DNA of 64,000 nt from Korobacter sp963703075 (lineage in GTDB: Bacteria; Acidobacteriota; Terriglobia; Terriglobales; Acidobacteriaceae): assembly GCA_963703075.1 (NCBI GenBank), contig OY969786.1, positions 248,001-312,000 on the forward strand, read 5' to 3'. The notes beneath the pieces are model-generated. The model saw only the letters and a program-made list of their open reading frames with translations, searched no databases and was not told the origin of the DNA. The position numbers and the translations under genes are program-made. The first letter of the stretch is position 1; each line of letters begins with the position of its first letter. Below are positions 24,508 to 32,511 of this stretch, piece after piece.

Positions 24508-25062
24508 GTGCATCTGACCGGCGCGTGGATCCTGCTCATCTTCGCCTTCGCCGTGGTGGGGGCGATGCTCCTTCTTCTGCATCTCACGCGCGCCGGGCGC
24601 ATTCTCCATCACCACATCCAGGACCGCCCGCGTCGGCGGATGTTTTTAGCATCGGTGGCATTCTTTATCACCTTTCTCGGCGTGCGGCTGCTGGTGTTCT
24701 GCATCACCCACCACATCGGGCCGTTCGGCTGGGTGATGATGGGCGGCCGTCACATCCATCACTTGGTGTGGGGAATCTTCATCCTCCTCGCCGTGGGCTA
24801 TGGGTTGGTTGGCGAACTGGGCAGCGGCAATTCGCCGTCGAGTCTTTTCGCGGGACGCCTGCTCTCGCTGATGTACGGCGTGGGGGCGGCGCTCACCCTC
24901 GATGAATTCGCGCTCTGGCTCAACCTGCGCGATGTTTACTGGGCCCGGGAAGGACGCAGCAGCATCGATGCCGTGGTTTTATTCGGATCGCTGCTCGCCA
25001 TCGGCGCGTGGGGAGCGCCGCTGCTCGACCATTTCCGCGGCAAAGAGCATTTGGATGAGTAG
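24508..25062 (+). CDS. Integral membrane protein of unknown function
   Basis: From GTG at 24508 the product is 184 residues with four to five hydrophobic segments (WILLIFAFAVVGAMLLLLHL; FLASVAFFITFLGVRLLVF; HLVWGIFILLAVGYGLVGEL; AVVLFGSLLAIGAWGAPLL). His-rich loops (RILHHHIQDRP; GGRHIHHLV) stand next to membrane segments and could bind a metal or haem, though this is speculative. A TTG at 24490 would add six residues. The GTG has a CAAACT box six bases before it and may be leaderless. It follows the PHP gene by about 40 bases. Confidence 0.72.
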   Translation: MHLTGAWILLIFAFAVVGAMLLLLHLTRAGRILHHHIQDRPRRRMFLASVAFFITFLGVRLLVFCITHHIGPFGWVMMGGRHIHHLVWGIFILLAVGYGLVGELGSGNSPSSLFAGRLLSLMYGVGAALTLDEFALWLNLRDVYWAREGRSSIDAVVLFGSLLAIGAWGAPLLDHFRGKEHLDE

Positions 25063-25073
25063 CGTCCGCATGG

Positions 25074-25595
25074 TTAATCGGCGGGCATGCGCGAATACGT
25101 CAGGTCCACGCTAGGCTTCCACTCGGTCTTTCCTGCGGGACGAACCGCGCCCACGAAATGAAACTCCCGCGGACGAATCTCCCACTCGGACCGCGACTCC
25201 ATTTCGGTTTTTTCCGAAGTCGTTTTCATCACCTGCACCACGCGATTGCCAATTTGTTCATAGGTGCCCTCGGCCACGCTGCCGTCACTGTCGACCTGGA
25301 AAAGCTTGTAAGTGTTTTCGCGAGGATGCCAGTAGTACATCCCGTTGTATTTCGGGATATGGCGGCCCTTGCTCTCGATCCAGGCGCGATAAAGGATCGA
25401 CTGATGGTTATCGCTTTCGCGCACGCTCAGGTGAAGCACGGTCTCAACGCCGGCTGATTTTTCTACGGCGCGCCAGTCGCCCACCATCCACTCGAGATCG
25501 GCAATTTTCGTTTCGTCCTGCGCCTTCGCGGTGAATGTCGCGAGGAGAAGAATGCAAACCACGCGGCAAGAAATTTTGCGGAAACGGTTCATCAT
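25074..25595 (-). CDS. Exported small beta-barrel-like protein (DUF6265/DUF1579-like)
   Basis: The 173-residue product starts with a signal peptide (ISCRVVCILLLATFTAKAQ) and has a lipocalin-like pattern, LEWMVGDWRAVEKSAGVETV, YYWHPRENTYKLFQVDSDG, and VMKTTSEKTEMESRSEWEI. Proteins with this 'MVGDW' start and regularly spaced Trp residues are common secreted proteins without assigned function. One of the two copies of the conserved AT-rich element lies 58-148 bases upstream of its start, the other precedes the GNAT gene. Confidence 0.75.
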   Translation of the reverse strand: MMNRFRKISCRVVCILLLATFTAKAQDETKIADLEWMVGDWRAVEKSAGVETVLHLSVRESDNHQSILYRAWIESKGRHIPKYNGMYYWHPRENTYKLFQVDSDGSVAEGTYEQIGNRVVQVMKTTSEKTEMESRSEWEIRPREFHFVGAVRPAGKTEWKPSVDLTYSRMPAD

Positions 25596-25652
25596 GGCTG
25601 CCTCAGTACGGCAAGCTATTGTATGCGCGTCCGGAAGCGCGCCAGCAACTCA

Positions 25653-25743
25653 CCCCTCCCCGAAGGCCCCTCGCGTTTTCAGTCACTTAGGCGATATAAG
25701 GTTTGCAAAATATTGATAAAAAGCCACTTATAGGTAAAATATT
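25653..25743 (-). promoter_or_regulatory. Conserved AT-rich/G-rich element, copy B
   Basis: Read on the - strand: AATATTTTACCTATAA (25743-25728), AATATTTTGC (25714-25705), CCTAAGTGACTGAAAA (25691-25676), GGGG, then GGGGAGGGG (25661-25653). The 13-base gap between the second and third blocks is identical to copy A (10776-10788). It points towards the - strand gene starting at 25595. Confidence 0.6.
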
Positions 25744-25891
25744 GCCGAATAAGGACTTAGCCACGATCTTCTTTCTTCTACAAGGTCAGTTGTTCAAGGA
25801 AGAATCAGGATAACGAGAGCGCTGAAGAATGTCGGTGATGGATGACTGTGGTGGGCGTGAGCGGGATCACCTGAGCAAGTTCAGCGGGGTA

Positions 25892-25934
25892 GTGGCCCAT
25901 CCTGTCGCAAGAGAAGCGACGGGGATGGGCACAC
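25892..25934. repeat. Long GC hairpin between two genes
   Basis: TGGCCCATCCTGTCGC and GCGACGGGGATGGGCA flank the loop AAGAGAA and form a near-perfect stem. Its GATGGGCAC/CCCATCC arms resemble those near 4495 and 46130, so it looks like a dispersed intergenic palindrome. It is just beyond the stop of the - strand TPR gene (25947) and may also act as a 3' end stabiliser. Confidence 0.6.
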
Positions 25935-25946
25935 ACACGATTGCAG

Positions 25947-27269
25947 CTATTGCTGCGGCGGTTGCTGAGGATTCTGCTGGGCTGGTGCGTTGGGATCGGG
26001 CGTCTCCAGGATCGGGCGAATGTTCTCGACCGGCTTGGTCGGTTTCGGCGGAGCCACCGGCGCGGGCTGGGTGACCTCTTCCGTGTGAACGACGACCGGG
26101 CTTTCTTCCTGGACCGCCTGGATCGGCACTTCCTTGATAGGTTCGCCGTTGCGCTGCTTGAGCAGGACCGCGCTTTGGCTTTGGCTGGCACGGCGGGCAT
26201 CGATGACCGCCTGTTGAGCGTCGGTCACGGCGGTATCGCTGACGCTGGCGACTTCCGCGACACGCTTGCCTTCGGCCGTCTTGCGGGTGGCGGCGATCAC
26301 ACGCGCGTTGGAGCGGTTCGCTTCCTGCGCCTTGGCATAAAAGAAGTCAGCGGTTTCGCGGTCGCTATCAAGCTCCGCGAGATAACCCATATTGTTCAGG
26401 GTGAATGCGTTGTTGGGATCGAGCTTGTAAGCCTGCTGGAAATATTCCCGGGCGGAGGCGCGCTCATTGCGGTTCAACGCCGAGACGCCGCGCAGGTTCA
26501 GGCGTGCCACTTGCGCGGGCACGTCTTCTTCCTTGTTCATTTGTTTCTGCACTTTTTGCGCATTGGCGCTGGCGATTTCGTCGATCGGCTTGCCACGCCA
26601 GCTGGGGTGCAGGCTCACGATGACCGGTTCATGCGAGCCACTGGCAGCGGCTTGCGAGTAAAACCTGTAAGCCTGCTGGAGCTCGCCTTCTTTTTCCTTG
26701 GCGTACCCGAGGTTATTCATCGTGAAAGGGTTCTTCGGGTCGATGGCTAAAGCTTTCTGCAAGGCGACATCGGCTTCCGGCGCGCGGTCTTTCTCGAGCA
26801 TGCCGATGGCGTAAACGTTCAAACGGTTCACGCGCATCTGGTCGTCGGCAGCGCTGCCGGCCACGAGTCCAACGGCTTTGCCCTTGGCTTGCGCGGTGGT
26901 TGCGGTAGCGACCACGGCATCGGAGTGCTGATCGGCGGCGAGCGCGTAGTAGCGCTGCGCGCGGTCGATTTCGCCGTCGAGTTCAGCCATGTAGCCGAGA
27001 TTATTCAGGGTAAAAGGATCATCGGGATCGAGCAGGTAAGCCTGGTAAAAGAGCTTTTTGGCCTTCTTGTAATCGTGCTTATCGAGAGCTTTTACGCCGT
27101 CCTGGTTCAGCTTTTGCACCGGCGTGGGCTTGGTCTTCTTGGGAATCTTGACGTGGATATCGCCAGCCCATGCGCCGCCGGCCAGCGACAATAACAGTGC
27201 GGCCGTACCCATCCAACGGAGGGTCGTGCGCGTGCCGGAGGCAGTCTGTAATGTGTGGAGCAATGCCAT
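25947..27269 (-). CDS. Exported protein with three repeated TPR modules
   Basis: From the ATG at 27269, which has GGAGG in good position, the product is 440 residues. The longer open frame that begins at 27422 lacks these features. It has a signal peptide (MGTAALLLSLAGGAWAGD) and three similar TPR modules, each with DPxxPFTLNNLGYxxExxGE..A.RYYxxA (near residues 80, 185 and 290). The tail is rich in Pro and Gln (VAPPKPTKPVENIRP...). TPR modules mediate protein-protein contacts, here presumably in the periplasm. The internal triplication suggests domain duplication; partners are unknown. Confidence 0.82.
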   Translation of the reverse strand: MALLHTLQTASGTRTTLRWMGTAALLLSLAGGAWAGDIHVKIPKKTKPTPVQKLNQDGVKALDKHDYKKAKKLFYQAYLLDPDDPFTLNNLGYMAELDGEIDRAQRYYALAADQHSDAVVATATTAQAKGKAVGLVAGSAADDQMRVNRLNVYAIGMLEKDRAPEADVALQKALAIDPKNPFTMNNLGYAKEKEGELQQAYRFYSQAAASGSHEPVIVSLHPSWRGKPIDEIASANAQKVQKQMNKEEDVPAQVARLNLRGVSALNRNERASAREYFQQAYKLDPNNAFTLNNMGYLAELDSDRETADFFYAKAQEANRSNARVIAATRKTAEGKRVAEVASVSDTAVTDAQQAVIDARRASQSQSAVLLKQRNGEPIKEVPIQAVQEESPVVVHTEEVTQPAPVAPPKPTKPVENIRPILETPDPNAPAQQNPQQPPQQ

Positions 27270-27513
27270 CGATCCTCCGCGAGAGCTTGCCCGATCCCCT
27301 TTCCCTGTCAATCGAGAAAGGTTACCCACACACGGGTATACTGCAGCGGGCAGCAGCTTCGCTTCCTTGTTGGATGGGTGAAATCGTACCAGCGTTGTGA
27401 GCTTCTGTGCACCTGAATCCAATTTTGCGGTATGTTGCTGCTAACTCCCCGAAGGGCTTTCGGCATCCAATCGGGAGCAGGAGCACTCTCCTGGAGATTT
27501 CAGAGTTCCCTTG

Positions 27514-28739
27514 ATGACTAAGTACGTACTCCTAAATAGCTGTAGCGTCATGCTTTCCGTGGTTTTAGTCGCCGGCGTTGCGGGGGCGCAGACGGGACTG
27601 CCGCCGGATCCTCGGGCGGGGCAGTCGTCGACTGCGCCGGAGGGGGCACCAACGAACACACCCCAAGCGCCGCAGCAATCGTCCCCGGCAGCCAACACCA
27701 ACACCACCACGCAATCGGGGGCTGCCAACCAGCCGACGGAGACAGCGCCGCCTTCTCCAACCCCTTCGCTGCCGCCCAGCCAGCAGAAATCGGGCACTTC
27801 GAACCAGCAGAACACCCCAAATGCAAAGCCGAATGCGACTCCGCAGACGACGAACGTAGAGTTGACGGCGCCGGTGACGGGCTCGCCGGAGACCAAGATT
27901 TTCGACTCCTCGGCAACCGGCAAGCACACTGGAATTACAGGAGCCCCCGATCCGTTGCTGGACACGCCGCCGCTGCCCAAGGGCAAACCCACGTTGATCG
28001 GTGGGACGGCGACCAAGGTCGATCGCGTGCGCAACCGGGTGACGGTGGAACCGTTCGGCGCGAAGAACAAGACGCCGATTTTCATCGACGAGCGCTCGCA
28101 CATCTATCGCAACGGTGTTGAGACGACGGTGATGGGCATTAAGAAGGGCGACCGCGTTTACTTCGATACGATGCTCGACGGTCGCGGATTTTTGCCAAGA
28201 ACGTACGGGTGGTGAGTGAAACCGGAGCGGCTGAAGTACGCGGGCAGATCACGGCCTACGATCCCGTCCGCGGCACGATTGAACTGCAGGATGCGCTCTC
28301 GTCACGACCGGTGACGTTCCGCATCAGTAAGCAGACGCAGGTGAAGACGCAGCAGGGGAGCGTATCGACGGGAGACCTTGCGAAAGGCGCGTTAGTGGAC
28401 GTGATGTTTGCTCCCGACAAGGCGAACCGCGGGATTGCGACGCAGATTATGCTGCTGGCGAGACCGGGCGTCAGTTACACGTTTGCGGGGACTATTACCA
28501 ACCTGAACCTGCGCGATGGAATTGTTTCGGTCGAGAACCAGACGGACGGCAAGGTGTATGACATTGAGTTCGATACGCGCAGCAAGAGCGATCGCAACGC
28601 CATGCACGTGGGCAGCACGGTCAACGTGCGGGCGACCTTCGATGGGGAGAACTACCGGGCGACGAACGTTACGGTCTCGGAAGCGACGGTAAAACCAAAA
28701 GCGCCGGAGCAACCAGCGCCCAAGCCGGACGACCAGTAA
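27514..28739 (+). pseudogene. Exported beta-rich protein, split by a one-base frameshift
   Basis: Two frames together make one protein. The first (27514-28215) has a signal peptide (MLSVVLVAGVAGAQT), a Pro/Thr/Gln-rich linker and the start of a beta-rich domain that ends abnormally at MLDGRGFLPRTYGW. The second frame (from GTG 28209, in frame from about 28189) would continue GFFAKNVRVVSETGAAEVRG and runs for some 175 residues of similar beta-strand units to 28739. One extra T in the T-run at 28189-28193 would join them. I recall acidobacterial exported proteins with a continuous DTMLDG..FA+N+RV segment, which fits. Alternatives: assembly indel, real mutation, or -1 frameshifting at A TTT TTG. 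Confidence 0.75.
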
Positions 28740-28761
28740 GCGACATCAAGACTGAAAAACG

Positions 28762-28791
28762 AAAGCGCCCGGAATTATCGTCGGGCGCTTT
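28762..28791. terminator. Bidirectional terminator
   Basis: AAAGCGCCCG (28762-28771) and CGGGCGCTTT (28782-28791) form a 10-bp stem with A- and T-rich flanks. It lies between the converging genes ending at 28739 and 28808. Confidence 0.85.
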
Positions 28792-28807
28792 GTCTTGTTC
28801 AGAAAAC

Positions 28808-29248
28808 TTATTCGTGGGGTTCGCGGGTGCGCTTGAGGGCAATGGCAGCCAGGAAAGCGGCGGCGGCGCCGAGCAGCCACTGGATACGCCAAAGCTGGAC
28901 GGCCTGCCAATCGAGCACGGTGTTCGCGGTATAGAGAAATCCGACGGCGAGGGCGGCCAGTCCGCAGCCGAAGCCGACGACGAAGAGCACGAGGGAAGCG
29001 GTGCCCAGGCCGGTGCGTTCGCGAATGGAAGCAAAGTCGAGCCACTCGACGAGATTGAATCCGTGGGGCCGCAGACCCATGTCGGGGACGCGGTCCGCTC
29101 CGCAAACGTGGCAGTAACGGGCACCCATCAGGTAGTCCGCCCCGCATTCGCAGGTCGCATCGCTGGGAACGGGATCCACCACAATCCGGCGTGACCCGTT
29201 TGCGGGCCGCCAGTATTCCTGTTTCACGTTCTGCGCTGCATCGGCCAT
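28808..29248 (-). CDS. Zinc-ribbon membrane protein
   Basis: From ATG 29248 (MADAAQNVKQEYWRP) the protein has 146 residues. It has a cytoplasmic zinc-ribbon-like motif (CECGADYLMGARYCHVCGA), then two membrane helices (LVLFVVGFGCGLAALAVGFLY; RIQWLLGAAAAFLAAIALK). A 13-residue longer start at 29287 is possible, but the sequence there is not typical. Proteins with a double-CxxC ribbon and membrane anchor are widespread but uncharacterised. A shared terminator lies before its 3' end. Confidence 0.75.
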   Translation of the reverse strand: MADAAQNVKQEYWRPANGSRRIVVDPVPSDATCECGADYLMGARYCHVCGADRVPDMGLRPHGFNLVEWLDFASIRERTGLGTASLVLFVVGFGCGLAALAVGFLYTANTVLDWQAVQLWRIQWLLGAAAAFLAAIALKRTREPHE

Positions 29249-29416
29249 GACAAGTCTCTCAGTAGGCGAAACAAGTGTCGCAAACATGGTGCCAAACTGG
29301 TAAAGAGTTTAATAGATTGAAAATAAGGAGTTTAGCTCGCGAGAGAGTTCCTGGGCAGGGCGCCGGGCGAGAAACAATTACGCTCTTTTCGGAAAAAGCG
29401 GCTAAGTACGAGGGGT

Positions 29417-29662
29417 TTAGACGTCGCGCTTCGGCATGGCGACGACCTTCTGCAGCGGCAGGGTGCGATTCCAGAAGCGCAGCAGGAGGATGTCGCCAGC
29501 GGTCAGTTCGATGTTCCGCGGACGCGATCCGCCGTCGTTGAAGACGTTCTCGTCGAGCAGGAGCTGAAGCCGGGCTACGGAGATACCGAGGAAGTCGGCG
29601 GCTTCTGCTTCGGAGTAGAACTCTTTATCTTTCGCGATGGTGCCGTTCGCATGTCTATTCAT
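29417..29662 (-). CDS. Small helix-turn-helix (MerR/excisionase-like) protein
   Basis: From the ATG at 29662 the product has 81 residues. It contains a winged-helix style element, FYSEAEAADFLGISVARLQLLLDENVF, as in excisionase/MerR-type DNA-binding proteins, then ELTAGDILLLRFWNRTLPL. The upstream 31 codons of the longer frame (to 29755) look non-coding. It is divergent from the TPR gene at 29762, and the 99 bases between them should hold both promoters, so self- and neighbour-regulation is plausible. Confidence 0.7.
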   Translation of the reverse strand: MNRHANGTIAKDKEFYSEAEAADFLGISVARLQLLLDENVFNDGGSRPRNIELTAGDILLLRFWNRTLPLQKVVAMPKRDV

Positions 29663-29761
29663 TGGGTAAGGCCGTCCCGGGCGTTTCTCCGCGTGGTGTA
29701 TTGTTTGTACCCGCTTTCGGTGCCCGTGCGTATCGGGTAAACTGCGGATAGTCACCCGGCG

Positions 29762-30985
29762 ATGAAACCTTACCGTTTCGCCTTTTGTCGTGTAACCGCC
29801 ACTATCCTACTGACAGTATTGTGGTTTCCCGCCCTCCACGCTCAGGACAAATTTCCTCCGCCTACCCGGTTAAATACCGATGCAACCAGCCGAAAAGGCG
29901 CGGATTACTTCTATAACCTCGAATACGACAAATCGATCCGCGAATTCGAGACCGCGCTGAAAGAGCATCCGGACGACCCCTTCGCAGTGAATCACCTGCT
30001 TACGGCCGTCATGTTCAAAGAGCTATACCGGATTGGAGCCCTCGATACGGAGATGTATTCGGGCGAGGGATTCCTGACCAAGAAGGCGTTTGCGCCCACC
30101 GATCCGGTGGTAACGCAGCGGGCCAGCGAGCTGACGCAGCGCGCCCTGCAAATGGAAGAGTCGCGGCTGAAACAGAATCCCAACGACGTGGATGCGCTTT
30201 ATGCGCGGGGCGCGACCCGGGGACTGCATTCGACCTGGACGGCGCTGGCGCAGAAAGCATGGTTCGCAGCGCTGCGCAGCTTTATGGGCGCCCGGCGCGA
30301 CAATGAGCGCGTGCTGGAACTGGATCCGCAGTACGTGGATGCGAAGACGATTGTCGGGGTGGATAACTACATCACCGGGTGCCTGCCGTGGGCAGCGAAG
30401 ATGGCAGCCTCGGCGGCAGGCCTTTCCGGAAACAAGCAGAAGGGCATGGCTGACCTGCGCGACGCCGCTGCGCATGCGCCTGAGACCGGCATGGATGCGA
30501 AAATCACGCTGGCGCTTTTCCTGCGCCGGGAGCAACGATATCCCGAGGCGTTGGCAGTCGTGGAAGAGATGCTCCGCTCCTATCCGCATAACTTCGTGCT
30601 GGCCTCGGAGCACGCCCATTTGTTGAACGCCGCGGGGCACGGCAAAGAGGCGGTGACGGCGTACCAGCAGGTGCTGGACAACTATCGCAAGGGGTGGTTC
30701 CCGGTGAGCCGTCCGGAGCAGGCGGCGTTCGGGCTGGGAGAAGCGGCGCGCGGACAGAAGCAGTACGAGATCGCATTGGGCGGTTACAACCAGGTGCGCA
30801 CTTTCAAGAATGTGGATCCGGAACTGTTGCAGCGGGCCAACCTCGGCGCCGGGGAAATGCTGGACTTATTGAACCGCCGCGACGATGCGGTGAAGCGCTA
30901 CCAGGACGTGGTGAGCGCGGGTGGGCCGGGCAGCGCAACCGAACTCGCCAAGCGATATATCAAGGCGCCTTACCGCTTACAATAG
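29762..30985 (+). CDS. Exported TPR protein
   Basis: The 407-residue product begins with a signal peptide (RFAFCRVTATILLTVLWFPALHAQ) and is built of TPR helices: GADYFYNLEYDKSIREFETALKEHPDDP, ADLRDAAAHAPETGMDAK..., EQRYPEALAVVEEMLRSYPHN, and YQQVLDNYRKG further on. TPRs are scaffolds for protein interaction. Similar exported TPR proteins occur in acidobacteria without known function. A TAAACT box is found about 20 bases before the ATG. The reading frame is intact. Confidence 0.82.
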   Translation: MKPYRFAFCRVTATILLTVLWFPALHAQDKFPPPTRLNTDATSRKGADYFYNLEYDKSIREFETALKEHPDDPFAVNHLLTAVMFKELYRIGALDTEMYSGEGFLTKKAFAPTDPVVTQRASELTQRALQMEESRLKQNPNDVDALYARGATRGLHSTWTALAQKAWFAALRSFMGARRDNERVLELDPQYVDAKTIVGVDNYITGCLPWAAKMAASAAGLSGNKQKGMADLRDAAAHAPETGMDAKITLALFLRREQRYPEALAVVEEMLRSYPHNFVLASEHAHLLNAAGHGKEAVTAYQQVLDNYRKGWFPVSRPEQAAFGLGEAARGQKQYEIALGGYNQVRTFKNVDPELLQRANLGAGEMLDLLNRRDDAVKRYQDVVSAGGPGSATELAKRYIKAPYRLQ

Positions 30986-31049
30986 GCGGCTTCCGCGGCG
31001 AGGTGGAACTTTTCGACGGCGGCCGCGTATGTAAGGGTGGAGAGCGAAT

Positions 31050-31371
31050 ATGTACTGTAACTACTGCGGAAAAGCGATTCAGGACGATGCGATTCATTGC
31101 GCTTACTGCGGCTGCCGGGTGGGGAATATCCCGGTGCGCAACCGGCTGATGCGGCCCCGGAACCGACCGCAAGATTGCCGGTGTCTGCGCGGGCGTAGCC
31201 AACTACTTCGACCTGGACGTGACGCTCGTGCGGGTGGTCTGGTTGATCCTCATCATCTTCGGAGGAACCGGGCTGCTGGCGTACGTCATTGGGTGGATCG
31301 TGATTCCGGAAGAGCCGGTGCGGGTGTATAACGTGGCGCCCACCAGCGTGCAACAGGTGGATCGGAATTAA
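31050..31371 (+). pseudogene. Zinc-ribbon PspC-domain protein, frameshifted
   Basis: The N-terminal part (MYCNYCGKAIQDDAIHCAYCG) is a double CxxC zinc ribbon that reads cleanly until about residue 35. The second part, in the +1 frame, reads DRKIAGVCAGVANYFDLDVT and then VRVVWLILIIFGGTGLLAYV to WIVIPEEP, a typical PspC (phage-shock) transmembrane domain, ending with TAA at 31371. Removing one C from CCCC at 31155-31158 gives a continuous MRPGTDRKIAGVCAG, which matches the family. So this is one small membrane protein with a one-base insertion, or an assembly error. PspC-type proteins respond to membrane stress. Confidence 0.8.
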
Positions 31372-31460
31372 GACGATGAGAGTTCCCAGTCCTCAGACAA
31401 CGTGCTGAGCCGGCGGTCGTGAGGTGAATTTCACGCCCGCCGCATTTTGCTGCGGGCGTG

Positions 31461-32372
31461 CTACTGACAAGTCGCGGTGAAGCCCTTCACCGTCGACGCT
31501 TGCCCGTTGTACACAACCTCGCCAGTAATGAGTCCATTGGGCGCGATCCCGGTTGCATGGGTGTAATACGCGTTGGGCGCCGAGATTACTTCGAACTTGC
31601 CGTTCTTGTAGAGAAACGCGCGACCCTGCTCCAGCGAGTGATCGAGGCCAATCACAACTCCGGCATCACTGATACCGAACAACTCGGTCGCGGTGGTATT
31701 CGGATAATCGACCGTGGCGTATACGCCGTTCTTGTAGACGAAGCCGTGGAGCCCGTGGTTCGCGTCGTTATAGCTGCCCGCGATCCAGCCGGACGAATTG
31801 ATCGAATTCGGCATGGTGCCGGTCGATTTCGGATACGCGATGCTCATGAAGCTACCGCTGGTAAACCGCTTGAAACCGTGAGCAAACTCGTGCGAATCGA
31901 AATAGTAGCCGACGATGTTGTTGTACTTGTTGACGCCGCGCACCAGGGTTCCACCCATGGCCGCATCGGCGCCCGGATGCGCGATCGTCGTCATGGTGGA
32001 GCCTTGCAGCAGGAATGAGGTGCGGTAGGGCGCTTTCGTCGAGTAATCGCCGACCATCGCGCCGCTATCGTTGCGGTCCGAGAGTTCCGCGGAAATCGAT
32101 CCGGTCGGATTGACGTAATTGACGCTGCCATTCGAAAAGCGTGTGAAGCCGCGCGGCGGGTAGGTGCCGGTGTCGTCGATCGCTTGCCCCACCACCGAGC
32201 CGTAGCTGTTGATTCCCAGCGGATGCGTCTCCGGCTGATCGTTGTTTGCGGGATTGATTTGGAAGTAGTTGAAGCTGCAAGTCGCCTGTGTCTGGGCGTG
32301 CGAGGCAAGAACGGTAAGGCACACTGCAGCGAGTGCCGCTATGCGCAGATAGGGACGCATGAAGCTTGGCAT
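31461..32372 (-). CDS. Exported HAF-repeat (beta-propeller-like) protein
   Basis: From the ATG at 32372 (AGGAGG eight bases before) the product has 303 residues. A signal peptide (IAALAAVCLTVLASHAQ) precedes regular units of about 45 residues of the type GIN..G.VVG...D..G..HGF, for example PLGINSYGSVVGQAIDDTG, GVNKYNNIVGYYFDSHEFAH, and NSSGWIAGSYNDANHGLHGF. These are the 'HAF' extracellular repeats, which probably fold as a beta-propeller. No enzyme motif is visible. It is likely a secreted or cell-surface protein of unknown role. Confidence 0.8.
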   Translation of the reverse strand: MPSFMRPYLRIAALAAVCLTVLASHAQTQATCSFNYFQINPANNDQPETHPLGINSYGSVVGQAIDDTGTYPPRGFTRFSNGSVNYVNPTGSISAELSDRNDSGAMVGDYSTKAPYRTSFLLQGSTMTTIAHPGADAAMGGTLVRGVNKYNNIVGYYFDSHEFAHGFKRFTSGSFMSIAYPKSTGTMPNSINSSGWIAGSYNDANHGLHGFVYKNGVYATVDYPNTTATELFGISDAGVVIGLDHSLEQGRAFLYKNGKFEVISAPNAYYTHATGIAPNGLITGEVVYNGQASTVKGFTATCQ

Positions 32373-32498
32373 GGAAAGCCTCCTGGGAACTTGCTTGCCT
32401 GGTGAGATGACGCTGAATTCCGGTTGAGTTTGCAAGCTGCTGCAGTATTTTTTTCAGGGCGATTTGGCCCTGGATGCATAGCTCCAAGGCGCCTTTGC

Positions 32499-32511
32499 TA
32501 TCATCCCGCCC
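32499..32511 (+). promoter_or_regulatory. Putative leaderless promoter of nfo
   Basis: TATCAT (32499-32504) lies seven bases before the ATG at 32512. No Shine-Dalgarno sequence fits. The -35 is weak. Confidence 0.45.
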
